A DNA stretch of 64,000 nucleotides, from contig CAVXNR010000003.1 in the NCBI GenBank assembly GCA_963763095.1, positions 62,001 through 126,000 on the forward strand, read 5' to 3'. Source of the DNA: CAVUCH01 sp963763095. Lineage in GTDB: Bacteria; Acidobacteriota; Vicinamibacteria; Vicinamibacterales; JAENWD01. The translations under genes and the position numbers were made by a program. This document shows, in pieces, positions 26,480 through 36,302 of the stretch. Position 1 is the first letter of the stretch. Each line of letters opens with the position of its first letter. The notes beneath the pieces are model-generated. The model saw nothing but the letters and a program-made list of their open reading frames with translations. It did not search any database and was not told the DNA's origin.

Positions 26480-26962
26480 CTAGGCGCCAAATTGACGAAG
26501 ATGATGATCCGCATGACGGTAACTGAATCTGCCCCATTCCGCGGCCGACAGGGCGCCAAACAGCGGATGGCATCCTGAGAGCTGCGCTTCCGGGCCACTA
26601 AACCGCTGAATCAGACCTCGCAATTCATCGACGTCGCGCGCAAACTCGGTTGGACGAGTGCCGCCGATTTCCTGATCGGCCTCCGGCACGGTCCTGACGC
26701 CCTGCGGCCATTTGACGTTCGTGTGTATTGCCAACCACCTGATCATGGTGCGCTCCCAGAGCGTTCCAATGACTGGAACCCGCCGCTCGCCCAAGGCCGC
26801 GCGACACGCATCGCTCAGATGACACACCATCTGATGCGGCGTCATCCTGCCCCACCTGCGTTCGCTCCGCGGCGTGAGTGCCTCAATCCGTCGCAGGATT
26901 TCCGCCCGTGCTTGCGGATGCAACAGAGTCCCGTTCTTCACCGCAGCCACGTTGCCGATCAT
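26480..26962 (-). CDS. DinB-like DUF1569 family protein
   Basis: 160 residues. TPRSERRWGRMTPHQMVCHL supplies the first metal-binding His of the DinB four-helix fold, and AEWGRFSYRHADHHLRQFG supplies the terminal HxxHHxxQ group. The arrangement and length (150-160) are those of DUF1569, a DinB-superfamily member of unknown substrate; related enzymes use metal-activated thiols. It stands alone, and no regulatory signal is visible. Confidence 0.8.
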   Translation of the reverse strand: MIGNVAAVKNGTLLHPQARAEILRRIEALTPRSERRWGRMTPHQMVCHLSDACRAALGERRVPVIGTLWERTMIRWLAIHTNVKWPQGVRTVPEADQEIGGTRPTEFARDVDELRGLIQRFSGPEAQLSGCHPLFGALSAAEWGRFSYRHADHHLRQFGA

Positions 26963-27197
26963 AACCGTCTCGCTGAGTCCCCGCTTAACGGACTCGCATC
27001 CAGGACACTGCGAGGTACGCGGCCCAGAACTGAAGCCCTGCTTGTCCGCAGTTCTCGCTCCTCATAAGTCGCCAAGGGACTTCTATCCGGGCCCGAGCGG
27101 GTCCGAAGTCCCTTCGGCGTCTATCGCGACCTAACGGCCAGCTGTTGTTCACCTGCGGGTCGCGCAGCAGATGCAACGGCGTGTGATGCCGCGCCTT

Positions 27198-28721
27198 TTA
27201 CTCTTTCTCTCGCTTCTCGACCGTGTGATTCAACGCCTCGACCTCGGCCAGCAGCCGGTCGAGGTCGGCGCGCCGGTAGAGCTGGCCATCGGCGACGACC
27301 GCATCGATCTTCTGCGTGTTGCGGATGTTTTCGAGGGGGTTGGCGTCGAGGAGCACGAGATCGGCGAGCTTGCCCGGCTCGATCCTCCCCAGCGAGTCCT
27401 CGCGGCCAAGCACGCGCGCAGGATTGAGCGTGGCCGCCTGCAGAGCCTCGAGTGGAGTCAGACCCGCTTCGACCAGCCTGACCAGCTCCTCATGCAAGCT
27501 GAGGCCCGGGACTCCCATCGGGAAGTCGACGTCCGTCGCCGCCAGCAGCACGACTCCGGCCTTATTCGCGAGACGAACATTCTCCAGTTCGAGAGGGGGG
27601 ATCGGCCGAAGGATCGGTTGGAGCTCCCGAATCATTTCCGAGTCGAGCAAGTTCTCCCAGGTGCGGCGGATCGCCTCGGGGACGAGTCGCAAGCGGGCGG
27701 TGTCTGAAAGCATCTGTTCCGCCTGCACGATGTAGTGATAGACGAGCAGATCGGCGGTGATCGCCACGCGGTTGTCCCGGTACGCCTCGATGGCCGACGC
27801 GCAGGCGGCCGGATCCCGGCTGTCGTAGAGCGCGCGATAGTGTTGAATCTGCATCAGCAGGAGCTTCTCGCTCACCGGCAGCCCGTAGTAGTTGGCGAGA
27901 ACTCCCGCGAAACGTCCCCGTTCAGCGTCGGCCTTGGTGGAGCAACCCGTTGCGAGGGCCTCCGGATGCTCGACCGTGCGCTGACCGGCGGCGGCGGCCT
28001 CTTCGGGAGTAATGCGGAAGGGGACGTGACCGTCCACGGGGATCTTTCTGCGCCTGGCCTCGTCGATGATCGCGAAGTAAGCCTCCCTGGAGACGTTCTC
28101 GTAGACCTTGACGAGATCGGCGCCATTCGAGGCCAGCTGTCCCACCACCGCCCGAGCCTCGGGCGCGGTGCGCACGATGACCTTCTTGCTCAACCCCAGG
28201 GGAGGATCGCCATCGACCGCGGGGCCGGCGCTGAGGAATCGGGGTGGGCCGCGACGACTTCCCTCCGCCAACTGGCGCTTGATCGTGTTTGTCAGCTCGA
28301 GCGTCACGTCGGCGGTGCCGTCGTTCATATTGCGAACGCCGGTGACGCCGTAGGCGAGGAACAGAGGAAGGTGCCAGTCCTGGGCCGCGAGCGACCGGTT
28401 GGCTGTGTCAACCCTCACGGGATTCACCGAGTGGACGTGCATATCCCACAGGCCGGGGATGACGTAGCGGCCAGCAGCGTCAACCAACTCCGCATCGCGG
28501 GGTATCCGGACTTGGTCGGCCGGGCCCACGGCCGTGATGCGATTGCCCGCTACAAGAACGGTCTGTTTGCCACGGAGGGATCCATCCACCACATCGACGA
28601 CGGTGACAGCTCGGATGGCCACGGCCGGGGCCCGCGTCCGCGCGTCGGGGATGGCCACCGTTGGCGCCGGCGGCGTGCATTCGATGAGCAGCAGGCAGGC
28701 AATACCCAACAGGACCTTCAT
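27198..28721 (-). CDS. Lipoprotein amidohydrolase
   Basis: 507 residues from ATG 28721, with GGAAGTAAGGTG upstream. The signal ends in LLLIECTPP, a lipobox whose Cys is lipidated. The barrel motifs are IPGLWDMHVHSV (metal His pair), LVKVYENV (bridging Lys region), PVDGHVPFRI, VEHPEALA, and LLAATDVDFPMG for the conserved Asp. The end NPARVLGREDSLGRIEPGKL ... LVLLDANPLENIRNT matches the exported amidohydrolase at 17.8 kb, so the two are paralogues. It is predicted to be membrane-anchored in the periplasm; substrate unknown. No neighbour shares its transcript. Confidence 0.88.
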   Translation of the reverse strand: MKVLLGIACLLLIECTPPAPTVAIPDARTRAPAVAIRAVTVVDVVDGSLRGKQTVLVAGNRITAVGPADQVRIPRDAELVDAAGRYVIPGLWDMHVHSVNPVRVDTANRSLAAQDWHLPLFLAYGVTGVRNMNDGTADVTLELTNTIKRQLAEGSRRGPPRFLSAGPAVDGDPPLGLSKKVIVRTAPEARAVVGQLASNGADLVKVYENVSREAYFAIIDEARRRKIPVDGHVPFRITPEEAAAAGQRTVEHPEALATGCSTKADAERGRFAGVLANYYGLPVSEKLLLMQIQHYRALYDSRDPAACASAIEAYRDNRVAITADLLVYHYIVQAEQMLSDTARLRLVPEAIRRTWENLLDSEMIRELQPILRPIPPLELENVRLANKAGVVLLAATDVDFPMGVPGLSLHEELVRLVEAGLTPLEALQAATLNPARVLGREDSLGRIEPGKLADLVLLDANPLENIRNTQKIDAVVADGQLYRRADLDRLLAEVEALNHTVEKREKE

Positions 28722-29227
28722 CACCTTACTTCCTGAACGTCCTGCCACAATGGAAGTCGTTGAGCGGCCATTCACAGCCTGGCGCCGAGACCGTCGTCCG
28801 CTCGGCGATCGGCCCGACGGCAACACCAGCCAGTTCTACGCGACGACGTATTACGACCAGGACAGCCCGAACCGCGAGACCGGGAGCAGCTACACGCTGC
28901 CGGAGCGCGCGCGAGTTCTGCGAGGCAACGTGGTGGGTCGTGGCGCGTCGGGTGCACGGTGTTAGAGCGACGGACTGTGTAGCCGGCTCGAAACGGTCGC
29001 ACGCGATGTGTCGGGGAGGGCGCGAAAACTACATCCGTTTTCGGGCAGTGTCAAGGTCATCAGAACGTGTTGTCAGGCCATCAAAAAATGCCCAGGGTAT
29101 GGCGTCGTGCGGGGAGAACATGGGTGCTGAGATCTGAAAGGCGAGGTGAGACACGACCCTGCACGAGGAACACGCGCGCCCCGAGAACGTTCGTCAGTGC
29201 GGTTGCCCCCGCGTTCGTGATTGCATT
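28722..29227. other. Intergenic stretch, possible gene relic
   Basis: A plus-strand frame near 28830-28960 reads QFYATTYYDQDSPNRETGSS and then degenerates. It looks like a short piece of a former protein but I cannot name the family. Otherwise nothing is supported before the PadR gene. Confidence 0.3.
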
Positions 29228-29265
29228 TGACGTTCTAATGGTGTCAGTGACATTCTATTGGCGTG
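29227..29265 (+). promoter_or_regulatory. Direct repeat at the PadR start, candidate operator/promoter
   Basis: Two copies of TGAC-x-TTCTA-x-TGG-x-GT occur at 29228-29244 and 29248-29264, 20 bp apart. The second copy runs onto the GTG start codon of the padR-like gene. A TTGACG at 29227 may act as a -35 element. No Shine-Dalgarno lies between repeat and start, so the transcript may be leaderless. Autoregulation by the PadR product is likely by family habit. Confidence 0.5.
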
Positions 29266-29610
29266 TCTAATAAGCCCCCATCCAAGGCTGAGGTTCTGCA
29301 GGGCACACTCGACCTGATGGTCCTTCAGACGCTGGACTCGCTCGGGCCGCTGCACGGCTACGCCATTGCCGCGCGCCTCGAACAGGTGTCCGGCGGCGCG
29401 CTGCAGCTCAATATGGGCACGCTGTATCCGGCGCTGATGCGGCTGGAGCAGCGTGGCCTGCTCCGCGGGCAGTGGGGCACGACGGAAGCCAATCGCAAAG
29501 CCAGGTTCTACGCGCTCACGTCGTCGGGCCGGCGCCAGCTTGCCAGGGAAAAACACGCGTGGGACCGGATGGCGGGCATCATCCACACGCTGCTGCACGG
29601 GGACGCGTGA
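29263..29610 (+). CDS. PadR-family transcriptional regulator
   Basis: 115 residues from GTG 29263. The winged-helix core reads VLQGTLDLMVLQTLDSLGPL, HGYAIAARLEQVSGG, LNMGTLYPALMRLEQRGLL and ANRKARFYALTSSGRRQL, matching PadR members that sit in front of acidobacterial permeases. The length is normal for the short class lacking a large C-terminal helix. It is 14 bases before the ADOP permease, so it probably represses its own operon in response to an unknown ligand. Confidence 0.92.
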   Translation: MSNKPPSKAEVLQGTLDLMVLQTLDSLGPLHGYAIAARLEQVSGGALQLNMGTLYPALMRLEQRGLLRGQWGTTEANRKARFYALTSSGRRQLAREKHAWDRMAGIIHTLLHGDA

Positions 29611-29624
29611 GTCAGGGAGATCGC

Positions 29625-32342
29625 ATGGGCACCCTTCGCGAATGGATTCACCGTCTTCAGGGAACGCTGCTTCCAGGCCGGCGCGACGCCGACCTTGAAA
29701 ACGAAATCCGGTCGCACATGGAAATGGCCGCAGAGGACGCACGACGTCGTGGTCTTGACCCCGCCGATGCCTCGCGCGCCGCCCGGATCGAGGCGGGAGG
29801 TGCTTCGCAAGCCATGGATGCGCTCCGGGATCAGCGAGGCCTGCCGTGGCTGGGCGACTTGGGGCGCGACGTGACCCATGGGCTGCGCACGCTTCGGCGC
29901 ACTCCCGTGTTCACGGCGGTCGCGCTCCTGACGCTGGCGCTGGGAATCGGCGCGAATACGGCCATCTTCTCGATCGTCAACGGCGTGATCCTGCGTCCGC
30001 TCGACTATCCCAAACCGGAACAGCTCATCTATCTGACCACGGAATTTCCGGCGCTCGGATTGAGCAGGAACCCGCTCTCGGTGCAGGAGTACCTGGAGTT
30101 CCAGCAGATCAATCAATCGTTTGCTGCGGTCGGGGCGTACAGAACCATGGGTGGCGCCTACACAACCGGCGAAGTCAACCTCACGGCAGGCAAGCGACCT
30201 CTGCGCGTGCGGTCGATATCTGTCGACGCCCAGCTGCTCAACACGCTTGGCGTTCAGCCGGCGCAGGGACGCTTCTTCAGCGAGGAAGAAACCGATCGTG
30301 CCGGGGGCCTGGCGCCACCGCTGGCGATTCTCTCGTACGAGTTGTGGCAAACCGTCTTTGGAGGACAACCACTCGTTGGGCAGACCGTGGATGTCGAGGG
30401 CCGTCCCCACGAAATCCTTGGCATCATGCCACCCGGCGTCGATGTCATGGACAACCGCACGGCAATCTGGTTGCCCCTCGGGCTCCCTGCGGCTATTCGT
30501 CAGGACCGCGGCTTCCACATCCTCCATGTCATAGGGCGCCTGAAGGACGGCGTCACGGCGCAGGCCGCACAGACAGAGCTGAACGCATTCCTCGAGAACT
30601 GGGGCGAGCGTACCGGCTCGTCGGGCCATGTCCCCACGAATCGTCCGTCGCGCGCGGCAGACCACACCCTTCAGATGCAGCCGGTGCAGGACGCGATTGT
30701 TGGCGATGGCCGCCGGTCGATTTGGATATTGCAAGTCGCTGTCGGGTTCGTCCTGCTGATCGCGTGCGCCAATCTCGCCAACCTGCTGATGGCCCGTGCC
30801 GAGTCACGTCGTCGTGAATTTGCGGTGCGCGCGGCTCTTGGCGCCAGCCGAAGCCGGCTGCTCCGGCAGACGATGACCGAGGGCGTGATGCTGTGCGTTG
30901 CCGGCGGCATGCTGGGCCTGTGGCTCGCCCGTGTTGCGGTGCAAGCGCTGATCCGCGCGTACCCGACGAGCGTGCCCCGGATGAGTGAAATCGGGATCGA
31001 TCTGCCGGTCCTGCTCTTTGCGCTCGGTGTGTCAATGGCGACGGGCGTGCTCTTCGGTCTCGCGCCCGTCGCGCAGGGACGGATTGATGACCTCGTAACT
31101 GCGGTCAAGGAGGGCACGGACCGAGGGGCGAGCGGCGCTGGACGCCATCACATCCGCCGCGCGCTCGTCGTGGCCGAAGTCGCGCTGGCGGTGATGCTCG
31201 TCACTGGCGCGGGTTTGCTGATCCATACGGTCTACAAGCTCACCAGCGTCGATGCCGGCTTCGATCGGTCGCGCCTGGTGACGTTCTCGATGACGCTGGC
31301 AGAGCCATACGACCCCGACACGCGCGGTCCGGCGTATCAACGCCTTCTCGATAAGCTGCGGGTTGCACCAGGCGTGCAGGGGGCCGCCCTCATGTCGGGT
31401 CTGCCGCCGAATCGATCTCCAGAGGCAATCCCTACCCGTATAGAGAACCACACCGCCTCTGATGGCAGCCCCGTTGAGATCATCGACTACTACCAATTCG
31501 TCATGGGCGACTATTTCGAGACAATGGGCGTGCCTATCATCGCCGGCCGCAGCTTCGAACCGGCCGATGCGGCGTCACCAGGCAGGGTTGTCATCGTCAA
31601 CGAAACGCTGGCGAACAGGATCTGGAAAGGGCGTAACCCGATTGGGCAGCGTGTGTGGCCCAACCTCAGCGCCGCGATTGGCTTTGGCGGTAACTCCTGG
31701 CATACGGTGATTGGAGTGGCCAAGGACGTCAAGCAGGGCGGCGTCGAGAAGGAGACGGGAACCGAACTCTACGTATCGCTCGACCAGCTTGCGATGGCTG
31801 CGCCGACGATGAACGTGGTGCTGCGGACGATCCTGCCGCCGGCCGCCTTGTCACGGACGCTCGAGCGACTCGTGCGGGACGTAGATCCCGCCGTTCCCAT
31901 CGTGCGGCTCCGCGACATGGAATCGGTATTCGCGGAATCGATTCGCCGGCCGAGGCTCTTGGCGCAGCTGCTGGGCGCGTTCGCCGGGCTGGCGCTACTT
32001 CTTGCGGCCGTCGGCACTTACGGTGTTCTCTCCTATATGGCGACGGAGCGCCGGCGTGAGATCGGCATCCGCATCGCGCTCGGAGCGGCCCGTTCAAGCG
32101 TGGTCGCGCTGGTGATGAAGCAGGGCCTCCAGCTCACCCTCATTGGCGTCATCGTCGGACTTGCAGGCGCCATCGGCGTAAACCGGCTGATTGCGTCCCT
32201 GCTGTTCGGCGTCCGGCCGACGGATCCCACAACGCTGGCGGCCGTGATCATGACGATCACTCTGGTGGCGGCCGGCGCGTGCTGGTTGCCCGCGTGGCGC
32301 GCGTCGCGACTGGATCCCAGCGACGTACTCAGAACCGACTAA
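29625..32342 (+). CDS. Orphan MacB/FtsX-type permease (ADOP)
   Basis: 905 residues, with GGGAGA before ATG 29625. The N-terminal cytoplasmic part (EIRSHMEMAAEDARRRGLDP) is the short helical domain typical of these permeases. Helix one is PVFTAVALLTLALGIGANTA, followed by a MacB-type periplasmic domain, three helices around LQVAVGFVLLIACANLANLL and the motif RAALGASRSRLLRQ, then a second periplasmic domain and a final helix bundle ending RASRLDPSDVLRTD. The duplicated layout without an adjacent ATPase identifies an ADOP-type permease. It is co-transcribed with the PadR gene and is intact, unlike the copy at 15.2 kb. Confidence 0.93.
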   Translation: MGTLREWIHRLQGTLLPGRRDADLENEIRSHMEMAAEDARRRGLDPADASRAARIEAGGASQAMDALRDQRGLPWLGDLGRDVTHGLRTLRRTPVFTAVALLTLALGIGANTAIFSIVNGVILRPLDYPKPEQLIYLTTEFPALGLSRNPLSVQEYLEFQQINQSFAAVGAYRTMGGAYTTGEVNLTAGKRPLRVRSISVDAQLLNTLGVQPAQGRFFSEEETDRAGGLAPPLAILSYELWQTVFGGQPLVGQTVDVEGRPHEILGIMPPGVDVMDNRTAIWLPLGLPAAIRQDRGFHILHVIGRLKDGVTAQAAQTELNAFLENWGERTGSSGHVPTNRPSRAADHTLQMQPVQDAIVGDGRRSIWILQVAVGFVLLIACANLANLLMARAESRRREFAVRAALGASRSRLLRQTMTEGVMLCVAGGMLGLWLARVAVQALIRAYPTSVPRMSEIGIDLPVLLFALGVSMATGVLFGLAPVAQGRIDDLVTAVKEGTDRGASGAGRHHIRRALVVAEVALAVMLVTGAGLLIHTVYKLTSVDAGFDRSRLVTFSMTLAEPYDPDTRGPAYQRLLDKLRVAPGVQGAALMSGLPPNRSPEAIPTRIENHTASDGSPVEIIDYYQFVMGDYFETMGVPIIAGRSFEPADAASPGRVVIVNETLANRIWKGRNPIGQRVWPNLSAAIGFGGNSWHTVIGVAKDVKQGGVEKETGTELYVSLDQLAMAAPTMNVVLRTILPPAALSRTLERLVRDVDPAVPIVRLRDMESVFAESIRRPRLLAQLLGAFAGLALLLAAVGTYGVLSYMATERRREIGIRIALGAARSSVVALVMKQGLQLTLIGVIVGLAGAIGVNRLIASLLFGVRPTDPTTLAAVIMTITLVAAGACWLPAWRASRLDPSDVLRTD

Positions 32343-32567
32343 CCGTAAGTCATGAGCTACGCCGGACAAGCCACGTACGACAACGCACAAGGCCAAATGC
32401 ATTGGATCAGTGCTGCGACAGCTCGCGGATGTACTCGACACCAATCAAGGCGGCCCTCGCGCTGACGCCACTGATGAACGGCGTAAAGGCCGGATCCATG
32501 CGCAGCGGAGCGAGCAGTGGATCGTTCAAGTACCCAGGCGCTGCACCGCGTCCTCAAGGAGGCCGAA

Positions 32568-33824
32568 ATGAAGAGGGTTCCCATCATCGCTTGTGTGTGT
32601 CTGATTGCGGCAGCGCCGGCCCGCGCTGATGTCGTCGTCGATTGGAATCAGATCGCTGCCCAGGCCATCGGCGCCGCTGAGCGGCCAGGCCCCTCCGGCG
32701 TATTCGACTTCGCCATGGTCCACCTGGCCATGCACGACGCCATCCAGGCGTTTGAGGGACGGTTCCAGCCATATTGCGGAGCTATCCCGAACGCCGTCGG
32801 TTCGCCGACCGCAGCCGCGGCGACGGCGGCTCATGATGTGCTGGTGAGCCTCTTCCCGACTCAGACCGGGACCCTCGACGCTTTTTATGATGACTATCTG
32901 GACGGCCTCGGCCTCACGGGGAACGCTGGTGTGTTGGTTGGCCAGCAGGCCGCGGTGTGCATCCTCAACCTCCGAGTTGGTGACGGGCGCTTCCCTTCCG
33001 ACCCGGAACCCTTCTACGGGGGCACTGGCCTGGGCCAATGGCGTCCGACGTCCTTCCAGGGAACGCCTCCGGCCCCGGTGCCGATGGTGGCTCCATGGAT
33101 CGCGACCGTGACTCCATTCACCCTCAAGGACTCTGCACAGTTCCGCGCCTCCCCGCCGCCGCCGCATCTCACCAGCGGCAAGTACGCCAGAGACTACAAC
33201 GAAGTCAAAGCCCTGGGAGGTCTCAACAACAGCGCTCGCTCCGTTGAGCAGACCGACATCGCCTATTTCTTTGCGGACAACTCGATCCTGTTATGGACCC
33301 GGGTCGTGCGGACCGTGAGCGGTGCGTATCTCAGCAACATTGGCGATAGTGCCCGGCTGTTCGCTCTGGTTTACATGGCGATCGCCGACGCGTATATCAC
33401 CTCCTGGGATAGTAAGGTGCACTGGAACTTCTGGCGGCCCATCACGGCAATTCATGAAGGCAATAGGGACGGCAACCCACGAACGGCGGGCGACCTGGCG
33501 TGGCAGTCGCTCATCACCACACCGAGCTATCCGGACTACACGTCTGGCGCCAACGCCAATTCCGGCGCGACGACCACCATGCTCGCGAACTTCTTCGGGA
33601 CCGACAAGGTGACGTTCTCAATGACGAGCAACACTCCTAAGGTGATCAACAAGACGCGCCCGTACAGCCGGTTCTCGGATGCGGCACAGGATGTGGTCGA
33701 CGCTCGCATCTACGCAGGCATTCACTTTCGCTTCGCAGATGTCGTGGCGCGCAGACAGGGAACGCACGTGGCCAACTGGGCCTTCAGCCACTTCCTGCGG
33801 CCGGTCGGTACGAACACGGATTGA
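32568..33824 (+). CDS. Vanadium-haloperoxidase/PAP2-like exported protein
   Basis: 418 residues with GGAGG before ATG 32568 and a signal peptide ending PARAD. Conserved elements of the vanadium-dependent haloperoxidase relatives are seen: KVHWNFWRPITAI, SYPDYTSGANANSGA (where phosphate/vanadate-binding residues normally lie), and RIYAGIHFRFADVVARRQG near the end with a His in the active-site position. Many such proteins are acid-phosphatase-fold enzymes of unknown substrate. A second, frameshifted relative is at 42.4-43.7 kb. The activity as phosphatase or haloperoxidase cannot be decided from sequence. Confidence 0.85.
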   Translation: MKRVPIIACVCLIAAAPARADVVVDWNQIAAQAIGAAERPGPSGVFDFAMVHLAMHDAIQAFEGRFQPYCGAIPNAVGSPTAAAATAAHDVLVSLFPTQTGTLDAFYDDYLDGLGLTGNAGVLVGQQAAVCILNLRVGDGRFPSDPEPFYGGTGLGQWRPTSFQGTPPAPVPMVAPWIATVTPFTLKDSAQFRASPPPPHLTSGKYARDYNEVKALGGLNNSARSVEQTDIAYFFADNSILLWTRVVRTVSGAYLSNIGDSARLFALVYMAIADAYITSWDSKVHWNFWRPITAIHEGNRDGNPRTAGDLAWQSLITTPSYPDYTSGANANSGATTTMLANFFGTDKVTFSMTSNTPKVINKTRPYSRFSDAAQDVVDARIYAGIHFRFADVVARRQGTHVANWAFSHFLRPVGTNTD

Positions 33825-34066
33825 CCCTGTCGATTCGACAACCACGCGTAGGTCACCGCTGCGTCCGTGGCCGCCCGATCGATGCGGGCGCGTGGGCTGC
33901 GGTGGCCACGCGAGGCGAGCCGACATAGCCTGGCCACGAGGACTCGCGGGCGAGGAAGAGTGCGGCGACTTCGTACGTGCCGAGCCGTGTCCCGGCATCA
34001 AGGCCCCACGTCTGCAAGCAGCCATCAAGAATGCGGCGGTGAGCAGCTGTGGACTCAGAGGATCCT

Positions 34067-34567
34067 ATGGTCACAGTGCGACTGCCCGATCGACCGCTGC
34101 TTCTGGGATTCGTTTTCGGGCTGATTTTCGGGATCGTAGATTTGCTATTCACCTGGGTTGCGCCGTTGTCAGACGACAGCATCCCAGCTTTGCTCACGTT
34201 CTACGGGCCGATGTTCCTTTTCTGGGCGTTTGTGTCGTTTCGCTCAGTACGGCGCAGTGGGCGCCTGTCGAGAGGTGTCACCACCGGCTTCGTCGTAGCG
34301 TTCGGAACGTTTTGCGTCTTCTACGTCCTTAATCTGATACGAGTGAACCTGTTTCTCGCGGAACTGACTGGGCGAACCGACTGGCAGAACATGATGCGGC
34401 GCTTTCGAGCCAGCGAATTCGACAGCCTGCGGGTGTTCGTCAACATGGAGTATCTCAAAGGGGCGCCTTTCAAGATCGGCGTGGCGTCCGTCATCGGGGC
34501 GGTGATGGGACTCCTTGGCGGAACCATCGGCCGTTTGAAGTCGGCCCATTTTCCGGCGAGGGTGTGA
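34067..34567 (+). CDS. Integral membrane protein of unknown function
   Basis: 166 residues from ATG 34067, preceded by AGAGG; a GTG at 34049 is also possible. About four hydrophobic segments: LLLGFVFGLIFGIVDLLF, ALLTFYGPMFLFWAFVSF, TGFVVAFGTFCVFYVLNL, and a C-terminal IGVASVIGAVMGLLGGTIG. The loop between helices 3 and 4 is charged (TGRTDWQNMMRRF). No family recognised. It stands alone, with the 33825-34066 spacer empty. Confidence 0.55.
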   Translation: MVTVRLPDRPLLLGFVFGLIFGIVDLLFTWVAPLSDDSIPALLTFYGPMFLFWAFVSFRSVRRSGRLSRGVTTGFVVAFGTFCVFYVLNLIRVNLFLAELTGRTDWQNMMRRFRASEFDSLRVFVNMEYLKGAPFKIGVASVIGAVMGLLGGTIGRLKSAHFPARV

Positions 34568-34630
34568 CACCGCTTTCACCACGGGTTGCTCGGGCTACAA
34601 GGCGCGTTGATGCATGAAAGGAGACGGACG

Positions 34631-34741
34631 ATGAAATTCATGGTCGTTTGGAAGACGGTTCCCGGACACTACAAAACAGCGATGGACCAGTTTCTACGGG
34701 CGGGCGGCCCAGTGCCGCCGGGGGCGAAGACTGTGGGCCGT
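34631..34741 (+). pseudogene. Truncated DUF3303-type gene
   Basis: Starts well, with GGAGAC before ATG 34631: MKFMVVWKTVPGHYKTAMDQ, then FLRAGGPVPPGAKTVGR. This is the N-terminus of the small (about 95-residue) DUF3303 family. After about 36 codons the similarity ends abruptly, and the opposite-strand esterase gene ends shortly after (34799). The family core and C-terminus are missing. Confidence 0.6.
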
Positions 34742-34798
34742 GCTCGACGGCACCCGCGTGCGGCGGGCAGCGCGCCCGCTTACCGTGCCTGCTGCGAG

Positions 34799-36094
34799 TC
34801 AGCGTGTCGCCCGTGGCTTCCCGAGATGCCGGTCGGCGAAATCGAGATAGCGTGCCCAGTCGTAGGACGTGATGTCGTGATTGCCGCTGCGGAGGTGATA
34901 CCCGATGGTCTGCCCCACAGGACGATCGGGCAGCGGCATCTCCTTCACGCCGAGGCCTGTCCCGCCGAAGAGACGATAGACAGGATCGGCCGCCCGGGCG
35001 GCGAGGAACTCGCCGCGCGGGTCCGCCCACAGATCTTCCGCCGCGCTCGCGACGTACAAGGGGCGCGGCGCGACGAGCGCGAGCAGCTCGTGCTGGTCGA
35101 ACGCCAGGTCCTGCTCGCGGCCGTTGTACTTCCGGAAGTTGCGGGCAAACCAGTGCGGGAACTGCGTGTTGATGGCCTCAACCGTCTCGCCGAACGCGCG
35201 GCGGCTCAGCGCCGCGCCCCCGCAGCCCGAGTCGTTCGAAATCACCAGCGCGAAGCGCTCGTCCTGCGCGCCTGCCCAGAGCGCGGCCTTGCCGAGGCGT
35301 GAGTGCCCCATGACGGCGACCTTGCGGGGGTCGACGCCGGCATCCGTTTCCAGGTAGTCCATCGCGCGGCTCAAACCCCACGCCCACGCTCCAATCGCAC
35401 CCCACTCGTCCGGCTCCGGCCGGCTCTGCCCTGGCCGGTAGAACAGCGGGTGCACGCCGTTCTGGAACCCGTCGTCGAAGTCCGGGTCGAGATCGCCGTA
35501 GTAGGCCGTCACAAGTCCGTAGCCGCGGCCGACAATCTCCTCGAGCGGCCACCGTGAGGCGTCGCTGGCGCGTGCGTTCTCCGTCGCCCGGTTCCCCGAC
35601 ACGCCGGGGACGGCGTCGGGCAGCCATGCGCGGGACAGGTGGACGGCTGGATCCGCCGTGACGGCGTGGTTTCCCCGGAAATTGAGGCTGAGGAACACCG
35701 GGACGCGCGCCTTCGCCGCGCTCGGCAGGTAGAGGAGCAGGTGCATGGCCGGGCCGTTCGGCCTGCTGCCGAACCCGAGCGTCACCTGCTTGCGTGTTGC
35801 GCGCCCGCCGAGGGCCGCGCCGGCCGCTTCGGTCGTGCTGGCACCCATCGGCGCCTCATTCGCCGGCGTTCGACCGAACATCTCCGTCGCGAACAGGCGC
35901 AGCAACTCCGGTCGGCGCGAGCTGCGCCAGGCCTCCCGCGTCGTGACGCGGGTGCCGTCGGCGCGCACCAACGGGTCCGGCAGCACGAACGTGGGCACCC
36001 GGGCCTCATCGTAATTGGGCGCAGGACGCTGGGCGGCCAGCCCTCCGGCCACCCCAAGCCAAAGGAGTGCAGCGGTCTTCGCGAGGCGGCACAT
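34799..36094 (-). CDS. CE15-type carbohydrate esterase (glucuronoyl-esterase-like)
   Basis: 431 residues with a signal peptide (AALLWLGVAGGLAAQ); ATG 36094 is preferred over a TTG at 36121. The alpha/beta-hydrolase nucleophile motif is VMGHSRLGKAALWAG, close to the GCSR-x-GK signature of family CE15. NDSGCGGAALSRR follows, and the catalytic His is in HLRSGNHDITSYDW. The length fits. The known CE15 activity is cleavage of lignin-carbohydrate (4-O-methyl-glucuronoyl) esters; whether this member does the same is uncertain. It is probably secreted or periplasmic, a plausible plant-biomass enzyme. Confidence 0.8.
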   Translation of the reverse strand: MCRLAKTAALLWLGVAGGLAAQRPAPNYDEARVPTFVLPDPLVRADGTRVTTREAWRSSRRPELLRLFATEMFGRTPANEAPMGASTTEAAGAALGGRATRKQVTLGFGSRPNGPAMHLLLYLPSAAKARVPVFLSLNFRGNHAVTADPAVHLSRAWLPDAVPGVSGNRATENARASDASRWPLEEIVGRGYGLVTAYYGDLDPDFDDGFQNGVHPLFYRPGQSRPEPDEWGAIGAWAWGLSRAMDYLETDAGVDPRKVAVMGHSRLGKAALWAGAQDERFALVISNDSGCGGAALSRRAFGETVEAINTQFPHWFARNFRKYNGREQDLAFDQHELLALVAPRPLYVASAAEDLWADPRGEFLAARAADPVYRLFGGTGLGVKEMPLPDRPVGQTIGYHLRSGNHDITSYDWARYLDFADRHLGKPRATR

Positions 36095-36207
36095 GGACGA
36101 AGTGTATCGCTGGCGGTCCAATGGTGAGCACGTAATGCCTCTGAGGCGATGCGGATGCGATCGCGCTCACCGCTGCTACACGCGTTCAAGATAGCACTGA
36201 TAAGGCA

Positions 36208-36230
36208 AGGGCCGCCACGGGGGCGGCCCT
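36208..36230 (-). terminator. Hairpin terminator candidate
   Basis: AGGGCCGCC and GGCGGCCCT form a perfect 9-bp stem with a 5-base loop. It lies just downstream of the ScyD/ScyE-like gene on the minus strand. The T-run after it is weak, so it may work poorly or with Rho. Confidence 0.5.
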
Positions 36231-36302
36231 CCTGATTCACCCGCGTGCGCTCGCGGTCCCTTCAACCCAACTGTATCGCGACGTGACTTTGTATGCGTGG
36301 GC

